Source: Catenulispora sp. GP43 (lineage in GTDB: Bacteria; Actinomycetota; Actinomycetes; Streptomycetales; Catenulisporaceae). From it: a DNA stretch of 64,000 bases. The position numbers and the translations under genes were made by a program. Position 1 is the stretch's first letter, and every line of letters starts with the position of its first letter. Location: the NCBI RefSeq assembly GCF_041260665.1, contig NZ_JBGCCT010000003.1:372001-436000 (forward strand), written 5' to 3'. Below the pieces are notes generated by a model. It saw only the letters and a program-made list of their open reading frames with translations. It ran no database searches and was not told where the DNA came from. Below are positions 32,118-40,345 of the stretch, one piece after another.

Positions 32118-33113
32118 CTAATCCCGCGAGCTGACGAGATGCGGGTGCTCCAGGCTTTGCCGGTGCTCCAGGCTTTGCTGGTGCGTGACATGCCAGGCGT
32201 CGCGCGCGGTGTCGAAGAAGTTCTCGGTCTCCCGGGCGGAGTCGATCGAGGCCCATACGGTCACCGCTATAGCGATTCCCACCAGTACGGCGAGTGCGCG
32301 ACGGCGCGGAGGGGGCGGCGCCATCAGCGCGCGGACGCGTTTGCCCACATGCGCCTGCGCCATCGCCGGGACGGTGCGGGGGAGGTTCGACAGGGCGGCC
32401 CGGCCGAGCGCCCGGGCCAGGATCTCGCGATCGCCGACCTCGATCGCGGCGTCCTCGTCGGCCCACCGCTCGGTGGCCTCGGTGACCGCGTCCGGCAGCC
32501 GCCACAGCAACGGGTTCGCGACCGCGGCGAGGTTGGTCAGGAGCAGGTAGAGGTGGTGCCGGCGGCGCAGGTGGGCCTGCTCGTGGGCGAACATCGCGCG
32601 GCGCTGGTCCTCGTCGAGGGTGCGCAGCAGCGAGTCGGTGGCGACGATGCGGGTCGGGATCGCGGCGTGGCCGGGCAGCGACGGGATCCCCGGTACGGCG
32701 AAGGCCTGGGCGCGGGGGTCCTCGATCACCGCGATGCTCGCCGGGTGGGCCGAGAAGGCCTTGGCCAGGCGGTAGGTGCGCGCGGATTCGCGCCACAGGC
32801 GGATGCCGCCGCGGATCGCGAAGGGGAGCAGGCCCAGGAGCGCGGCGCCCGCGGCGGCGCCGGCCAGCGGGCTCACCGGGCCGTGCATGAGGACCGCGTC
32901 GGACAGCCGGCCCTCGGCGGCGAACTCCGGGACCCGCAGCAGGACGACGCCGGCCAGCAGGGCCAGCGAGGCGAGCGAGGTGAGGGCAGTGACCAGCGCC
33001 GCCGCGGTGAGCAGGACGGTGGCCACGGCCGGCGGCAGGCGGCGGCCCAGGGCCGGGCCCGCGGCGCCCAGTACGAGCGCGGCCAGCAGCGGGAGGTACA
33101 CGTTGACGTTCAC
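32118..33113 (-). CDS. M56 family membrane metallopeptidase (BlaR1/MecR1 type)
   Basis: 331 aa. Four membrane helices are expected: at the N-terminus, near 40-60, near 90-110, and near 285 (ALAVLVGIAIAVTVWAS). The zinc protease motif HEQAH is in MFAHEQAHLRRRHH, with a downstream Glu-rich helix (ATERWADEDAA). There is no penicillin-binding sensor domain, so the signal is not obviously a beta-lactam. The C-terminal tail carries a tandem duplication, QSLEHR QSLEHP, from an 18-bp DNA repeat. Overlaps the BlaI-type repressor by 4 bp; in this pair the protease normally inactivates the repressor. Confidence 0.88.
   Translation of the reverse strand: MNVNVYLPLLAALVLGAAGPALGRRLPPAVATVLLTAAALVTALTSLASLALLAGVVLLRVPEFAAEGRLSDAVLMHGPVSPLAGAAAGAALLGLLPFAIRGGIRLWRESARTYRLAKAFSAHPASIAVIEDPRAQAFAVPGIPSLPGHAAIPTRIVATDSLLRTLDEDQRRAMFAHEQAHLRRRHHLYLLLTNLAAVANPLLWRLPDAVTEATERWADEDAAIEVGDREILARALGRAALSNLPRTVPAMAQAHVGKRVRALMAPPPPRRRALAVLVGIAIAVTVWASIDSARETENFFDTARDAWHVTHQQSLEHRQSLEHPHLVSSRD
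32144..32179. repeat. 18-bp tandem duplication in the M56 gene
   Basis: GGTGCTCCAGGCTTTGC(C/T) occurs twice head to tail at 32144-32161 and 32162-32179, in frame, at the C-terminus of the peptidase. Confidence 0.9.
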
Positions 33114-33469
33114 GGCGAGTCACCCAGCAGCTCGCGGATCATCGCCGCGTCGTCGGGGGAGATCTCGCCGAGGAACTTCGACAGCACGGCCGGGCGGTCG
33201 CTGCTGCCCTCCAGCGCGGCGCGCATGGCCTCGGCCGCGAGGTCGGCCTGCTCCACGACCGGCGTGTAGGCGTAGGCCTTCCCCTCGCGCACGCGGGTGA
33301 GCATCTTCTTCTCGTGCAGGCGGTCCAGGATCGTCTTCACCGTGGTGTAGGCCAGACCGCCGCCCACCTGCTCCTGGACCGCGGCCGGGGTCAGCGGGCG
33401 GCCCGCCGCCCACAGCGCGGCCAGCACTTCCTGCTCCAGCGCTCCGGAGGGTCTGCGTCCGGTGGCCAT
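33110..33469 (-). CDS. BlaI/MecI/CopY family repressor
   Basis: 119 aa winged-helix repressor. Family features: LEQEVLAALWAAGRPLTPAA, the recognition helix AYTTVKTILDRLHEKKMLTR, and the protease-sensitive dimerisation helix at the C-terminus (LSKFLGEISPDDAAMI). It should bind the CTACA-N3-TGTAG dyad 55 bp upstream and be cut by the co-transcribed M56 peptidase. The pair regulates itself and possibly the divergent PAP2 gene. Confidence 0.9.
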   Translation of the reverse strand: MATGRRPSGALEQEVLAALWAAGRPLTPAAVQEQVGGGLAYTTVKTILDRLHEKKMLTRVREGKAYAYTPVVEQADLAAEAMRAALEGSSDRPAVLSKFLGEISPDDAAMIRELLGDSP

Positions 33470-33524
33470 CAGGGGGTCTCCTCACAGGTCCGGGTCCGCG
33501 GGCGCGGTGTCGTCCGCATCGATG

Positions 33525-33537
33525 CTACAGCTTGTAG
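33525..33537. promoter_or_regulatory. BlaI-type operator
   Basis: CTACA-GCT-TGTAG dyad, extended on the right as TGTAGTAG, matching the TACTACA/TGTAGTA halves of known BlaI operators. Sits between blaI and the PAP2 gene. Confidence 0.65.
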
Positions 33538-33633
33538 TAGATTGCGGGACGGGAACGCCTCGTTCACCCGGCGTTCACCAGTCTTGCCTGTACAGCCCAT
33601 GGACCGCATCCCCCGATCGTAGGAGTATCCGCG

Positions 33634-34338
33634 ATGCCGAAGGTACGCCACTGGCTGGCGATCCCGCTGGCCCTGTTCGCCGCGGCCCTGGTGCTGGGGC
33701 TGACCGCCGCGCACACCTCGCTGACCCGGAGCACCGAGCTGGGATGGAACTCACACATCCAGCAGCTGCGGACCGGCTGGCTCAACCGCGTGATGCTGGA
33801 CCTGGCGAACCTCGCCTCGCCGGTCGGGGGACTGGTGATCGCCGTGCTGATCGCGCTGTTCTTCCTGTGGCGGCGCAACCCCGTGCAGGCCACCGCCACC
33901 TTCCTGGTGATCGCGGTGGGCTGGAACAGCTCGGAGCTCGCGAAGATCATCGTGGCCCGGCACCGGCCGCCGACGGTCTACTCCCTGGCCCCGGAGACCG
34001 GGTCGAACTCGTTCCCGTCGGGGCACACGGCGTTCGCCTTCTCGCTGGCCGTCGCGCTGTGCCTGCTGGCGGCGCGGACCCGCTGGTTCGGGCTCGCGGT
34101 GGCGCTGGGCACGGCGTGGACGCTGCTGATCGGCTTCGACCGCCTGTACATCGGCGCGCACTACCCGTTCGACGTGCTGGGCTCGGTCCTGGTCAGCACC
34201 GCGGCGATCGTCTTCCTGACCGGTCTGTGGCACGGCTGGATCGCGCCGAACCTGTACCGGGTGCCGCTGCTGGACAGGTTCGGGCCGGTCCCGGGGCCGG
34301 TGGCGGCCCCCGAGACCGCTTCGATCACGGGCTACTGA
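33634..34338 (+). CDS. PAP2 family membrane phosphatase
   Basis: 234 aa, about six membrane helices. The three phosphatase signatures are complete: KIIVARHRPP, SNSFPSGHTAF and GFDRLYIGAHYPFDVLGS. Likely removes phosphate from a lipid such as undecaprenyl pyrophosphate or phosphatidic acid at the outer face of the membrane. TAGGAG lies ten bases before the ATG. Divergent from the BlaI-type repressor gene with the operator in the shared region, which hints at co-regulation and at cell-wall carrier recycling. Confidence 0.9.
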   Translation: MPKVRHWLAIPLALFAAALVLGLTAAHTSLTRSTELGWNSHIQQLRTGWLNRVMLDLANLASPVGGLVIAVLIALFFLWRRNPVQATATFLVIAVGWNSSELAKIIVARHRPPTVYSLAPETGSNSFPSGHTAFAFSLAVALCLLAARTRWFGLAVALGTAWTLLIGFDRLYIGAHYPFDVLGSVLVSTAAIVFLTGLWHGWIAPNLYRVPLLDRFGPVPGPVAAPETASITGY

Positions 34339-34358
34339 CCCCTCAGAACCTCGCCGAT

Positions 34359-35138
34359 TCAGAACCCCGCCGACTCGCCGGGCTTGAGCAGCCGCAGCTT
34401 CTCGCTCAGGCCGGCGGCCGCGAACGCCTGCCGGAGCTGCTCGCCGCCCTCGCTGAAGTGCGCCCACTGCTCGAAGTGCAGCGGGACCACGGCGCCGGCC
34501 CGCAGGATCCCCGCGGCCTCGGCGGCCTCGGTGCTGGTCAGCGTCAGGTAGGCGTAGTCCAGCAGCGGGGTGCGGGCCCCGCCGGCGAACAGCAGCGCCA
34601 CGTCGACCGGGGCGTAGCGGTCCGCGATCTCGCGGACCAGGTCCAGCGAGGCGTTGTCGCCGCTGATGTAGACGGTCGGCAGGTCCTCGCCGGTCAGGAC
34701 GAAGCCGGTGACCTCGCCGACCACCGGCTCGCTGCCGGCCGGGCCATGCAGCGCCGGGACCCCGGTGACCAGGGCGGTGCCGCCGCCGGGGCGGTCGAAC
34801 TCCTGGCTCACCCAGTTCGGCAGGCCCAGCACCGCGCCGCCCAGGCGCTCCTCGGCCGAGCGGGTGCTCAGGACCAGGCGGGCGGTGTCGACGTAGTCCC
34901 GCCCCGCCTCGTCGAGGTTGTCAGGGTGCTGGTCGTGGGACAGCAGCACGACGTCCACGGCGCCGACGTCGTCGGCGGTCAGGGCAGGGCCGGCGGTCTT
35001 GGTCAGGACCCGCTCGCCGACCGGGTGCTCGCCGGGCGGGTCGAAGGTCGGATCCACCAGGATCGTGACGCCGCCGTAGTCGAGCAGGGCCGAGGGACCG
35101 CCGAGGTAACGGACCGTGAAGGTCTCCGGATTCGCCAT
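34359..35138 (-). CDS. MBL-fold metallohydrolase (UlaG-like)
   Basis: 259 aa. Metallo-beta-lactamase fold with the metal motif altered to SHDQHPDN (His-x-x-His-x-Asn), later PTVYISGDNASLDLV and the C-terminal VVPLHFEQWAHFSEG histidines. Similar to the broad UlaG/lactonase-like group; substrate unknown. A TAATGT -10 lies six bases before the ATG and no ribosome site is seen. Convergent with PAP2. Confidence 0.82.
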   Translation of the reverse strand: MANPETFTVRYLGGPSALLDYGGVTILVDPTFDPPGEHPVGERVLTKTAGPALTADDVGAVDVVLLSHDQHPDNLDEAGRDYVDTARLVLSTRSAEERLGGAVLGLPNWVSQEFDRPGGGTALVTGVPALHGPAGSEPVVGEVTGFVLTGEDLPTVYISGDNASLDLVREIADRYAPVDVALLFAGGARTPLLDYAYLTLTSTEAAEAAGILRAGAVVPLHFEQWAHFSEGGEQLRQAFAAAGLSEKLRLLKPGESAGF

Positions 35139-35144
35139 GGATCA

Positions 35145-35150
35145 ACATTA
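35145..35150 (-). promoter_or_regulatory. -10 element of the MBL hydrolase
   Basis: TAATGT on the minus strand, six bases before the ATG at 35138; leaderless start likely. Confidence 0.45.
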
Positions 35151-35180
35151 CGGCCACGCGGGTCGGTGCGGACATGGCAG

Positions 35181-35214
35181 CGGCGTCGATCGTCGTGCTT
35201 TGCGATCGACGCCG
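35181..35214 (-). terminator. Terminator after yqeY
   Basis: Perfect 12-bp stem CGGCGTCGATCG / CGATCGACGCCG with a 10-base loop, about 50 bases downstream of the yqeY stop. Confidence 0.7.
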
Positions 35215-35262
35215 CGTCCAACGTGAAGGCCTTGCGGTAGGGAGTGCGGATCCCCCGAGTGC

Positions 35263-35715
35263 TTACGCCAGCGCGGACTTCACCGCGGCGGCGACCCGGC
35301 CGCCCTCGGCGCGTCCGGCGATCTTCGGGTTCAGCGCCTTCATCACCAGGCCCATGCCCTTGGGGCCCTCGGCCCCGGTCTCGGCGATGGCCTGGGCGAC
35401 CAGCGCGGCCAGCTCCTCGTCGCTGAGCTGCGCGGGCAGGTAGCGGGCCAGGACCTCGCCCTCGGCCTTCTCCCGCGCGGCCTGCTCGGGGCGGCCGCCG
35501 TTCTCGAACGCCTCGGCGGCCTCGCGGCGCTTCTTCGCCTCCCGCGTGAGCACCTGGACGACCTCGGCGTCGGACAGTTCGCGCGCCGCCTTGCCGGCCA
35601 CCTCCTCGGTGCCGATGGCGGTCAGCGCCATCCGCAGGGTGGCGGTCACCAACTCGTCGCGGCCCTTCATGGCGGCGGTGAGGTCGGTGCGGAGCGTTTC
35701 CTTGAGCGCGGTCAT
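35263..35715 (-). CDS. GatB/YqeY domain protein
   Basis: 150 aa. All-helical domain shared with the tail of GatB, which binds tRNA during transamidation; free-standing role unknown. Seen: ATLRMALTAIGTEEVAG, VLTREAKKRREAAEAFENGG, LPAQLSDEELAALVAQAI, GLVMKALNPKIAGRAEGGRV. AAGGG six bases before the ATG at 35715 makes this start better than the ATG at 35721. Diverges from the metallophosphoesterase gene. Confidence 0.9.
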   Translation of the reverse strand: MTALKETLRTDLTAAMKGRDELVTATLRMALTAIGTEEVAGKAARELSDAEVVQVLTREAKKRREAAEAFENGGRPEQAAREKAEGEVLARYLPAQLSDEELAALVAQAIAETGAEGPKGMGLVMKALNPKIAGRAEGGRVAAAVKSALA

Positions 35716-35788
35716 GATCATCCCTTCTGGCTGCCCCCCAGTCTGTCACCAACTCCCCCGGTCCGGCCGCGAGATTTCGCCCGATGCC

Positions 35789-35794
35789 GATAAT
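35789..35794 (+). promoter_or_regulatory. -10 element of the metallophosphoesterase gene
   Basis: GATAAT seven bases before the ATG at 35802, no ribosome site; supports that start over the upstream ATG at 35784. Confidence 0.45.
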
Positions 35795-35801
35795 GGGATC
35801 C

Positions 35802-36788
35802 ATGCGGAAGCTCGTGACGGTCCCCCTGTCCCTCGTCGGCGCGGCGGCAGCCGGGCTCGCCTATGCGCACAAGGTCGAGCCCAACCTGTTCCGGCTGCGC
35901 CGCTACGAGGTCCCGGTGCTCCCGCGCGGGGTGCGGCCGTTCCGGATCCTGCAGGTGTCGGACATCCACATGATCCCGGAGCAGTACCGCAAGGTCCGCT
36001 GGCTGCGCTCGCTGGCCGCCCTGGAGCCGGACTTCGTGGTCAACACCGGCGACAACCTGTCGCACCCGGAGGGCATCGGCTCGGTGCTGGACGCCCTGGA
36101 GCCGCTGATGGAGCTGCCCGGCGCCTTCGTCATGGGCTCCAACGACTACCTGGCGGCCAAGCCCCTGAACCCGACGAAGTACCTGCGCGGCGGCGACCCG
36201 AGCGAGCGCACCCGCGGCAAGGGCCCGACGAACGACTGGCAGAAGCTGCGCGACGGCTTCGGCAAGGCCGGCTGGCTGGACCTGACCAACCGCAGCGACC
36301 GCCTCACCCTGCCCGGCGCGGCCGGCCCCGTGGTCGGCCTGGTGGGCGTCGACGACCCGCACATCCGCCGCGACGACTACGCCACCGCCGCCGCGGACCT
36401 GGCCGCCGCCGAGGAGGGCACCGCCACCGGCACCCGCGGTGCCTCTCGCGGCGCCTCCGGTACCCACAGCGCCACCCGCGCCCTGCCGGGCACCGACCTG
36501 ACCATCGGCGTCGTCCACGCCCCCTACCGCCGCGTCCTGGACGCCATGTCCGCCGACGGCCTCCCGCTGATCCTGGCCGGCCACACCCACGGCGGCCAGC
36601 TCCGCGTCCCCCTCTACGGCGCCCTGGTGACCAACTGCGACCTCGACCGCCGCCGCGCCTCCGGCCTGTCCGCCTACGGCGACTCGCACCTGCACGTCTC
36701 AGCCGGCTGCGGCACCTCGCGGTTCGCCCAGGTGCGCTTCTGCTGCCCCCCGGAGGCCACCCTGCTGACCCTCACGCCCCGATCGTGA
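35802..36788 (+). CDS. Membrane-anchored metallophosphoesterase
   Basis: 328 aa. One N-terminal hydrophobic segment ([20 protein letters not shown]), then a calcineurin-type phosphoesterase: [30 protein letters not shown] (in place of GNHD), GVVHAPYR and [13 protein letters not shown] give the metal ligands. A low-complexity Thr/Gly/Ala/Ser insert lies near residues 205-230. Related to YkuE-like enzymes that act on phospholipids or UDP-linked intermediates; substrate not known. Ends 80 bp before tRNA-Pro. Confidence 0.88.
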   Translation: MRKLVTVPLSLVGAAAAGLAYAHKVEPNLFRLRRYEVPVLPRGVRPFRILQVSDIHMIPEQYRKVRWLRSLAALEPDFVVNTGDNLSHPEGIGSVLDALEPLMELPGAFVMGSNDYLAAKPLNPTKYLRGGDPSERTRGKGPTNDWQKLRDGFGKAGWLDLTNRSDRLTLPGAAGPVVGLVGVDDPHIRRDDYATAAADLAAAEEGTATGTRGASRGASGTHSATRALPGTDLTIGVVHAPYRRVLDAMSADGLPLILAGHTHGGQLRVPLYGALVTNCDLDRRRASGLSAYGDSHLHVSAGCGTSRFAQVRFCCPPEATLLTLTPRS

Positions 36789-36849
36789 GCTTTCGGCGAG
36801 GCTCTGACCTGCGCGGATAAGTCGTTTTCGCTTCCGGGCCCCGTTTGGG

Positions 36850-36855
36850 TAGACT
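36850..36855 (+). promoter_or_regulatory. -10 element of tRNA-Pro
   Basis: TAGACT 13 bases before the mature 5' end of the tRNA. Confidence 0.4.
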
Positions 36856-36868
36856 GTCCACGCACGAT

Positions 36869-36942
36869 CGGGGTGTGGCGCAGCTTGGTAGCGCGCTACG
36901 TTCGGGACGTAGAGGCCGCAGGTTCAAATCCTGTCACCCCGA
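36869..36942 (+). tRNA. tRNA-Pro(CGG)
   Basis: 74 nt; acceptor CGGGGTG/CACCCCG with discriminator A, D-arm GCGCAGCTTGGTAGCGC, anticodon stem CTACG/CGTAG with loop TTCGGGA (anticodon CGG), T-loop TTCAAAT. No CCA encoded. It marks the left edge of the accessory island. Confidence 0.96.
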
Positions 36943-36953
36943 CTACGCAGGAG

Positions 36954-36986
36954 CAGGGGCTCGATTCCACTGGGAATCGAGCCCCT
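36954..36986 (+). terminator. Terminator of tRNA-Pro, left copy of a duplicated hairpin
   Basis: CAGGGGCTCGATTCC / GGGAATCGAGCCCCTG, 15-bp stem and 3-base loop, 11 bases after the tRNA. A near-identical stem occurs at 41691-41728. Confidence 0.8.
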
Positions 36987-37020
36987 GACGCGTTCCGGCT
37001 GCGGACCGTCTCCCTCGTGG

Positions 37021-37734
37021 TCAGGGCGACGCTTTCAGATGCGGCGATGCCGCCGCCGAAGCGATGTCGCTGAGAGTGTCGACAGTGGTCAGTGCCGATC
37101 CGACGGTGACCGCGGTCAGCAGCCGGCGGTCGGCGAGGCCGACGAGCACGCTGGCCAGGTCCTGGCCTTCGTCGAGAGAGGCGAAGGCCGCGGGCCCCAG
37201 CGCCATCTGGCCGGCATTGATCAGGTGGCCGCTGTCCGGCTTCTCCTGGAAGCGGACGATCACGCCGTCGGTGACGGTCACGACTCCGAACGGGATGCGG
37301 TAGCTCGCCACCGCGAGGGCCGAGTCGAACGGCGGGGATGCCGCCTTCACCAGCGCGAACGGGTCGTACCAGGCGTAGCTGTCGCCGAGGACCGCCAGGA
37401 CCGGGGAGCTGGGCACGAGCCCGGTGCTCTTCCGGTAGAGGCGCAGCTTGTCCGCCGGCTCGCCGGTGCAGTACAGGAGCCTGACGCAGACCGTGTCGCA
37501 CAGGTCGGCGGCGATCCCCTCGACGTGCGCGGCGACCAGGGGGTCCATGTGGTCGACGACGACTGTGACGTCCCGGACGCCGGCCAGGACGGCGCGGGTG
37601 ATGTGCCTCGCGACGAGCGTGGCGTTCTGCAGCGGCAGGAACGGTTTGTAGATGGTGCCGCTGAGCGCTTGGAGACGACTGTTCTGGCCCCCGCACAGCA
37701 GGACCATGGGCGGGGCGGCCGCGTCGCGGCGCAC
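37021..37734 (-). CDS. Nucleotidyltransferase-like protein (sugar-1-phosphate type)
   Basis: 237 aa. Rossmann-type NTP-transferase fold: VLLCGGQNSRLQ with YKPFLPLQ stands for the GG-x-G-T-R-L/K-P nucleotide loop, VLAVLGDSYAWYDP carries the metal-binding GD, and YRIPFGVVTVTDGVIVRFQE with HLINAGQMALG matches the product-binding sheet. The loop is not canonical (CGGQNSRL), so activity needs proof. No sugar substrate can be named. Start GTG 37734 is preferred; TTG 37746 overlapping the previous stop is an alternative. Last gene of a minus-strand operon with two Nudix-like genes. Confidence 0.65.
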   Translation of the reverse strand: MRRDAAAPPMVLLCGGQNSRLQALSGTIYKPFLPLQNATLVARHITRAVLAGVRDVTVVVDHMDPLVAAHVEGIAADLCDTVCVRLLYCTGEPADKLRLYRKSTGLVPSSPVLAVLGDSYAWYDPFALVKAASPPFDSALAVASYRIPFGVVTVTDGVIVRFQEKPDSGHLINAGQMALGPAAFASLDEGQDLASVLVGLADRRLLTAVTVGSALTTVDTLSDIASAAASPHLKASP

Positions 37735-37742
37735 GAGCGCGG

Positions 37743-38456
37743 TCAATGGGCCGAGCCCTCGGCCGAGAGGGCCGGCACACTCGGCCGCGGACTCCGGCGG
37801 CTTTCGATCACCGCCGCGGCGCTGCGCACGCAAAGGCCGTGCAGGCAGACGGAGATCGGGTCCATGGTGGGCACCAGGCGGACCGGGTCGTGGTGCAGGA
37901 CGGCCTCGTGGACGTCGTCGATCGGGACCCAGTCCAGACGGGAGTAGGACTCGGTCGAGCCGGGGAACAGGTTTCCGCCCGCCTCGACGGTCACGACGAT
38001 GGAGAGCATCAGGGTCAGCTCTTCGGGCGGGTCCGCCTCGTCGTCGTGCACGGTGTCCAGGGCGATTCCGCCCGCTGCGGCGTGGCCGCGGATCCGGCCG
38101 GCGACCAGGTGTTCGGCGATGCCGAGTTTGCGCGCCATCAGATGCTCGGCGAGGAAGGTCGGATGCGAGGCCATCGAGGGGCCGGTTCCGAACTCGTGGA
38201 GCTTCGAGCCGGTCAGGGGACGGATCTCGCCATGCCGGGCGAGGCTGAGATCAATGCCCTCGCTGCGCAGGGCCGCTCGGAGCGTTTCGCGCGGTACTCG
38301 CATGGTCGGTGAGCTCAGGACATCAGGGTGACGCCGGCTTGTCGGTGTGGGGGTGCGGACGCCGAACAGCGCGCGACCGGGGTTCTCCGCGTCCAGCAGG
38401 ACCAACGAGACGACGTGCACCACGTCGGGGTGGTCGGCCAACGGATCCGGATTCAC
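37743..38456 (-). CDS. Nudix-fold protein lacking the catalytic Nudix box
   Basis: 237 aa. Beta strands VVHVVSLVLLD and LFGVRTPTP and the C-terminal LTLMLSIVVTVEAGGNL/LDWVPIDDVHEAV follow a Nudix hydrolase core. In the helix that should read REUxEExGU the sequence is HLMARKLGI, with none of the metal-binding glutamates. It may bind a nucleotide without cleaving it, or may have another role. Overlaps the upstream 472-aa gene by 4 bp and is followed by the nucleotidyltransferase, so the three are one transcript. Confidence 0.55.
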   Translation of the reverse strand: MNPDPLADHPDVVHVVSLVLLDAENPGRALFGVRTPTPTSRRHPDVLSSPTMRVPRETLRAALRSEGIDLSLARHGEIRPLTGSKLHEFGTGPSMASHPTFLAEHLMARKLGIAEHLVAGRIRGHAAAGGIALDTVHDDEADPPEELTLMLSIVVTVEAGGNLFPGSTESYSRLDWVPIDDVHEAVLHHDPVRLVPTMDPISVCLHGLCVRSAAAVIESRRSPRPSVPALSAEGSAH

Positions 38457-39871
38457 GGTGCCTCCTTCTTGGGGGAGCCGGCGACCGGGGTCGCCACACT
38501 GAAGCAGTGCTCGGACAGCCAGGACCGGCGTCGCCGCAGCAGCCGGTTGAGCTCGCGCCGGGGGTCATAGAGCTCATGGAGCGGGACGCGGACCAGCCCT
38601 TCGGGATTGCGCTGGAGTACCTGGCGCAGCTCGTCCACCCGGGGGCCGCGGATCAGGTCGACGGTGAAGACCGCGAACCCCAGCTGTCCGTTGCCGTTCT
38701 CGTGGTCCACGCACTGGAAGCCGCGCAGTACCAGCCGTTCCGGCGCGACCTCGAGTCCGAGCGTCATGAACAACTCGCGGTTCGCGGCCTCGGCGTAGGC
38801 GGCGGTCGGAAGGATGAAGGGATCGGGGCTCCCCGCCGCCAGCCACAGGTCCTCGAAGGCTGTCTCGTCGTCCTCGGCGGCGGGCGAGACGTTCGCCTGG
38901 ATCGCGGTGGCGATGTCGGTCTCCTGGACGCGGCAGCTGAGCAGGGAGAGTTTGCCGAAGTCGTCGTTGTCCGTGAACGGTGTACGGATCTTGAGCACGA
39001 GATCGGTCCCGTGCGGCGACAGGCAGCGGACCACGACCACGGCCACCGGCTTCAGATTCGGCGCGGCCGAGGAACTGCTGCCGTACGGCGTGAGAGCTGA
39101 GATGGTGAGGGTGGGGATGCCATCGGAGCCGACGCTGGTGCCGTCGCTGGGGGCGTCGCGGTGGGCTGTGGGTTCGCCGACGGACGTCTCAGATTCCAGC
39201 GGCTGGCAGTTGACTTCCCGTTGGCGCAGCGGGCCGGCGCTCGACTTGAGCGTGCCCACGTACCGTGCCAGGTCCGGCGAATCGCCAGTCATGCGGCTGC
39301 ATAGCGTCGGCGGCGTCGTGAACCCGGGGACCGGGGGGAGTTCGGCGAGAAAGAGCGTGTCCTCGTCGGCGGCACCCGCGTTCAGAACGACGGCGCAGTC
39401 CACGAACAGCTCCGACAAGCCCGACACGAAGCTGTGCGAGCCCGCGGGCTGTCCGGAGGCCGGGTCGGTGGGCTTTTCGAGGGCCCGGATGAGGTTCCTC
39501 AGTCCCATCAGCCCGACCTGCCAGCGGTTCACCAGACGAGTCCGCGATCGCTGGTCACGGCTGGCGAGCATGATCTCCGCCACCGGTGTGTAGTAGCGCA
39601 GCGGCGGCAGGACCGCGGATTCGGTCGGCTCAGCCAGCTCGCGCAGGGCTTCGAGCAGGCCCCGAGGCGCGATACCGATGATGTCCACGCTGCGTGCCCG
39701 GAACACGGCTTCGGCCAGCGCCGCCCAGACCTCGGTCGTACACAGGCCGACCTGGTTGAAGCCGGGCGCCGTGGGGGCCGGTGAGCCGGCTTGGTCGACG
39801 AAGCCCCCGATGCGCGCGGCCGCCCGCGCGTCCGGGTCGCTGCGCGCGGGTATCCGCCCCAACGTCCCCAC
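38453..39871 (-). CDS. Unknown protein with degenerate C-terminal Nudix-like domain
   Basis: 472 aa. The N-terminal ~200 residues (VDIIGIAPRGLLEALREL, RYYTPVAEIMLASRDQRSRT, ELFVDCAVVLNAG) form an alpha/beta domain that I do not recognise; a PLD-like or sensor fold is possible. A polar linker follows. The C-terminal half resembles a Nudix fold: PVAVVVVRCLSPHG strand, KLSLLSCRVQETDI, helix AANRELFMTLGLEV and QLGFAVFTVDL. In the Nudix helix the two central glutamates are replaced (RELFMTLGL). GTG start with GAAGAGG directly before it; two 16-bp direct repeats lie 26-57 bases upstream and may be its control sites. Confidence 0.5.
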   Translation of the reverse strand: MGTLGRIPARSDPDARAAARIGGFVDQAGSPAPTAPGFNQVGLCTTEVWAALAEAVFRARSVDIIGIAPRGLLEALRELAEPTESAVLPPLRYYTPVAEIMLASRDQRSRTRLVNRWQVGLMGLRNLIRALEKPTDPASGQPAGSHSFVSGLSELFVDCAVVLNAGAADEDTLFLAELPPVPGFTTPPTLCSRMTGDSPDLARYVGTLKSSAGPLRQREVNCQPLESETSVGEPTAHRDAPSDGTSVGSDGIPTLTISALTPYGSSSSAAPNLKPVAVVVVRCLSPHGTDLVLKIRTPFTDNDDFGKLSLLSCRVQETDIATAIQANVSPAAEDDETAFEDLWLAAGSPDPFILPTAAYAEAANRELFMTLGLEVAPERLVLRGFQCVDHENGNGQLGFAVFTVDLIRGPRVDELRQVLQRNPEGLVRVPLHELYDPRRELNRLLRRRRSWLSEHCFSVATPVAGSPKKEAP

Positions 39872-39896
39872 CCTCTTCGGTAATCAGGTGCCCGAT

Positions 39897-39928
39897 AATC
39901 TGTGGTGTGGTGAATCTGTGGTGTGGTG
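39897..39928. repeat. Two perfect 16-bp direct repeats upstream of the 472-aa gene
   Basis: AATCTGTGGTGTGGTG at 39897-39912 and again at 39913-39928. Position and spacing (1.5 helical turns) suggest an operator for the minus-strand operon. Confidence 0.8.
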
Positions 39929-39976
39929 CTGCGTCGTGCGGCGGCTCGGTTCCCCCTCGCCACACACGGGAGTGCA

Positions 39977-40345
39977 CTAGTTCCGGCGGTAGACGCGGGC
40001 GACCGAGTCGACCGCGAGACTCCACTGGTCCATGAGCGCCTCGTCTGTCGTCCCCGGCAGTGCACTCATATGGACCAACCGCAGACAGGACTCCCGGGCC
40101 GATGAGTCGGTCAACCGCGCGCTCAGCAGCAGGAGCTTCCTGCGCGATCCGTTGATGTCGCTCTGCAGCAGGCCGGCGAGATCGCGGTCCGACTGCCACA
40201 GGTCCAGGATCCGGTCGGCCAGGTCATGTTGCGCCTTCCTGGCGTCCTGACGCCGGGTGAGCCGACCCGACAGGATCGGCGAGCCCAGTCCGACCAGGAT
40301 CCCGACGAGCACGCTCGCCGCCGCTGTGACGGCTGCCGCCGTCAC
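39977..40345 (-). CDS. Small membrane-anchored protein
   Basis: 122 aa, not recognised. One N-terminal hydrophobic helix (AAAVTAAASVLVGILVGLGS) followed by a basic, mostly helical cytoplasmic part (TRRQDARKAQHDLADRILDL, RRKLLLLSARL). The GTG start overlaps the HD-domain gene stop as GTGA, so it is made together with that enzyme. Role as a membrane tether for the HD protein is conceivable but only inferred from coupling. Confidence 0.6.
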   Translation of the reverse strand: MTAAAVTAAASVLVGILVGLGSPILSGRLTRRQDARKAQHDLADRILDLWQSDRDLAGLLQSDINGSRRKLLLLSARLTDSSARESCLRLVHMSALPGTTDEALMDQWSLAVDSVARVYRRN

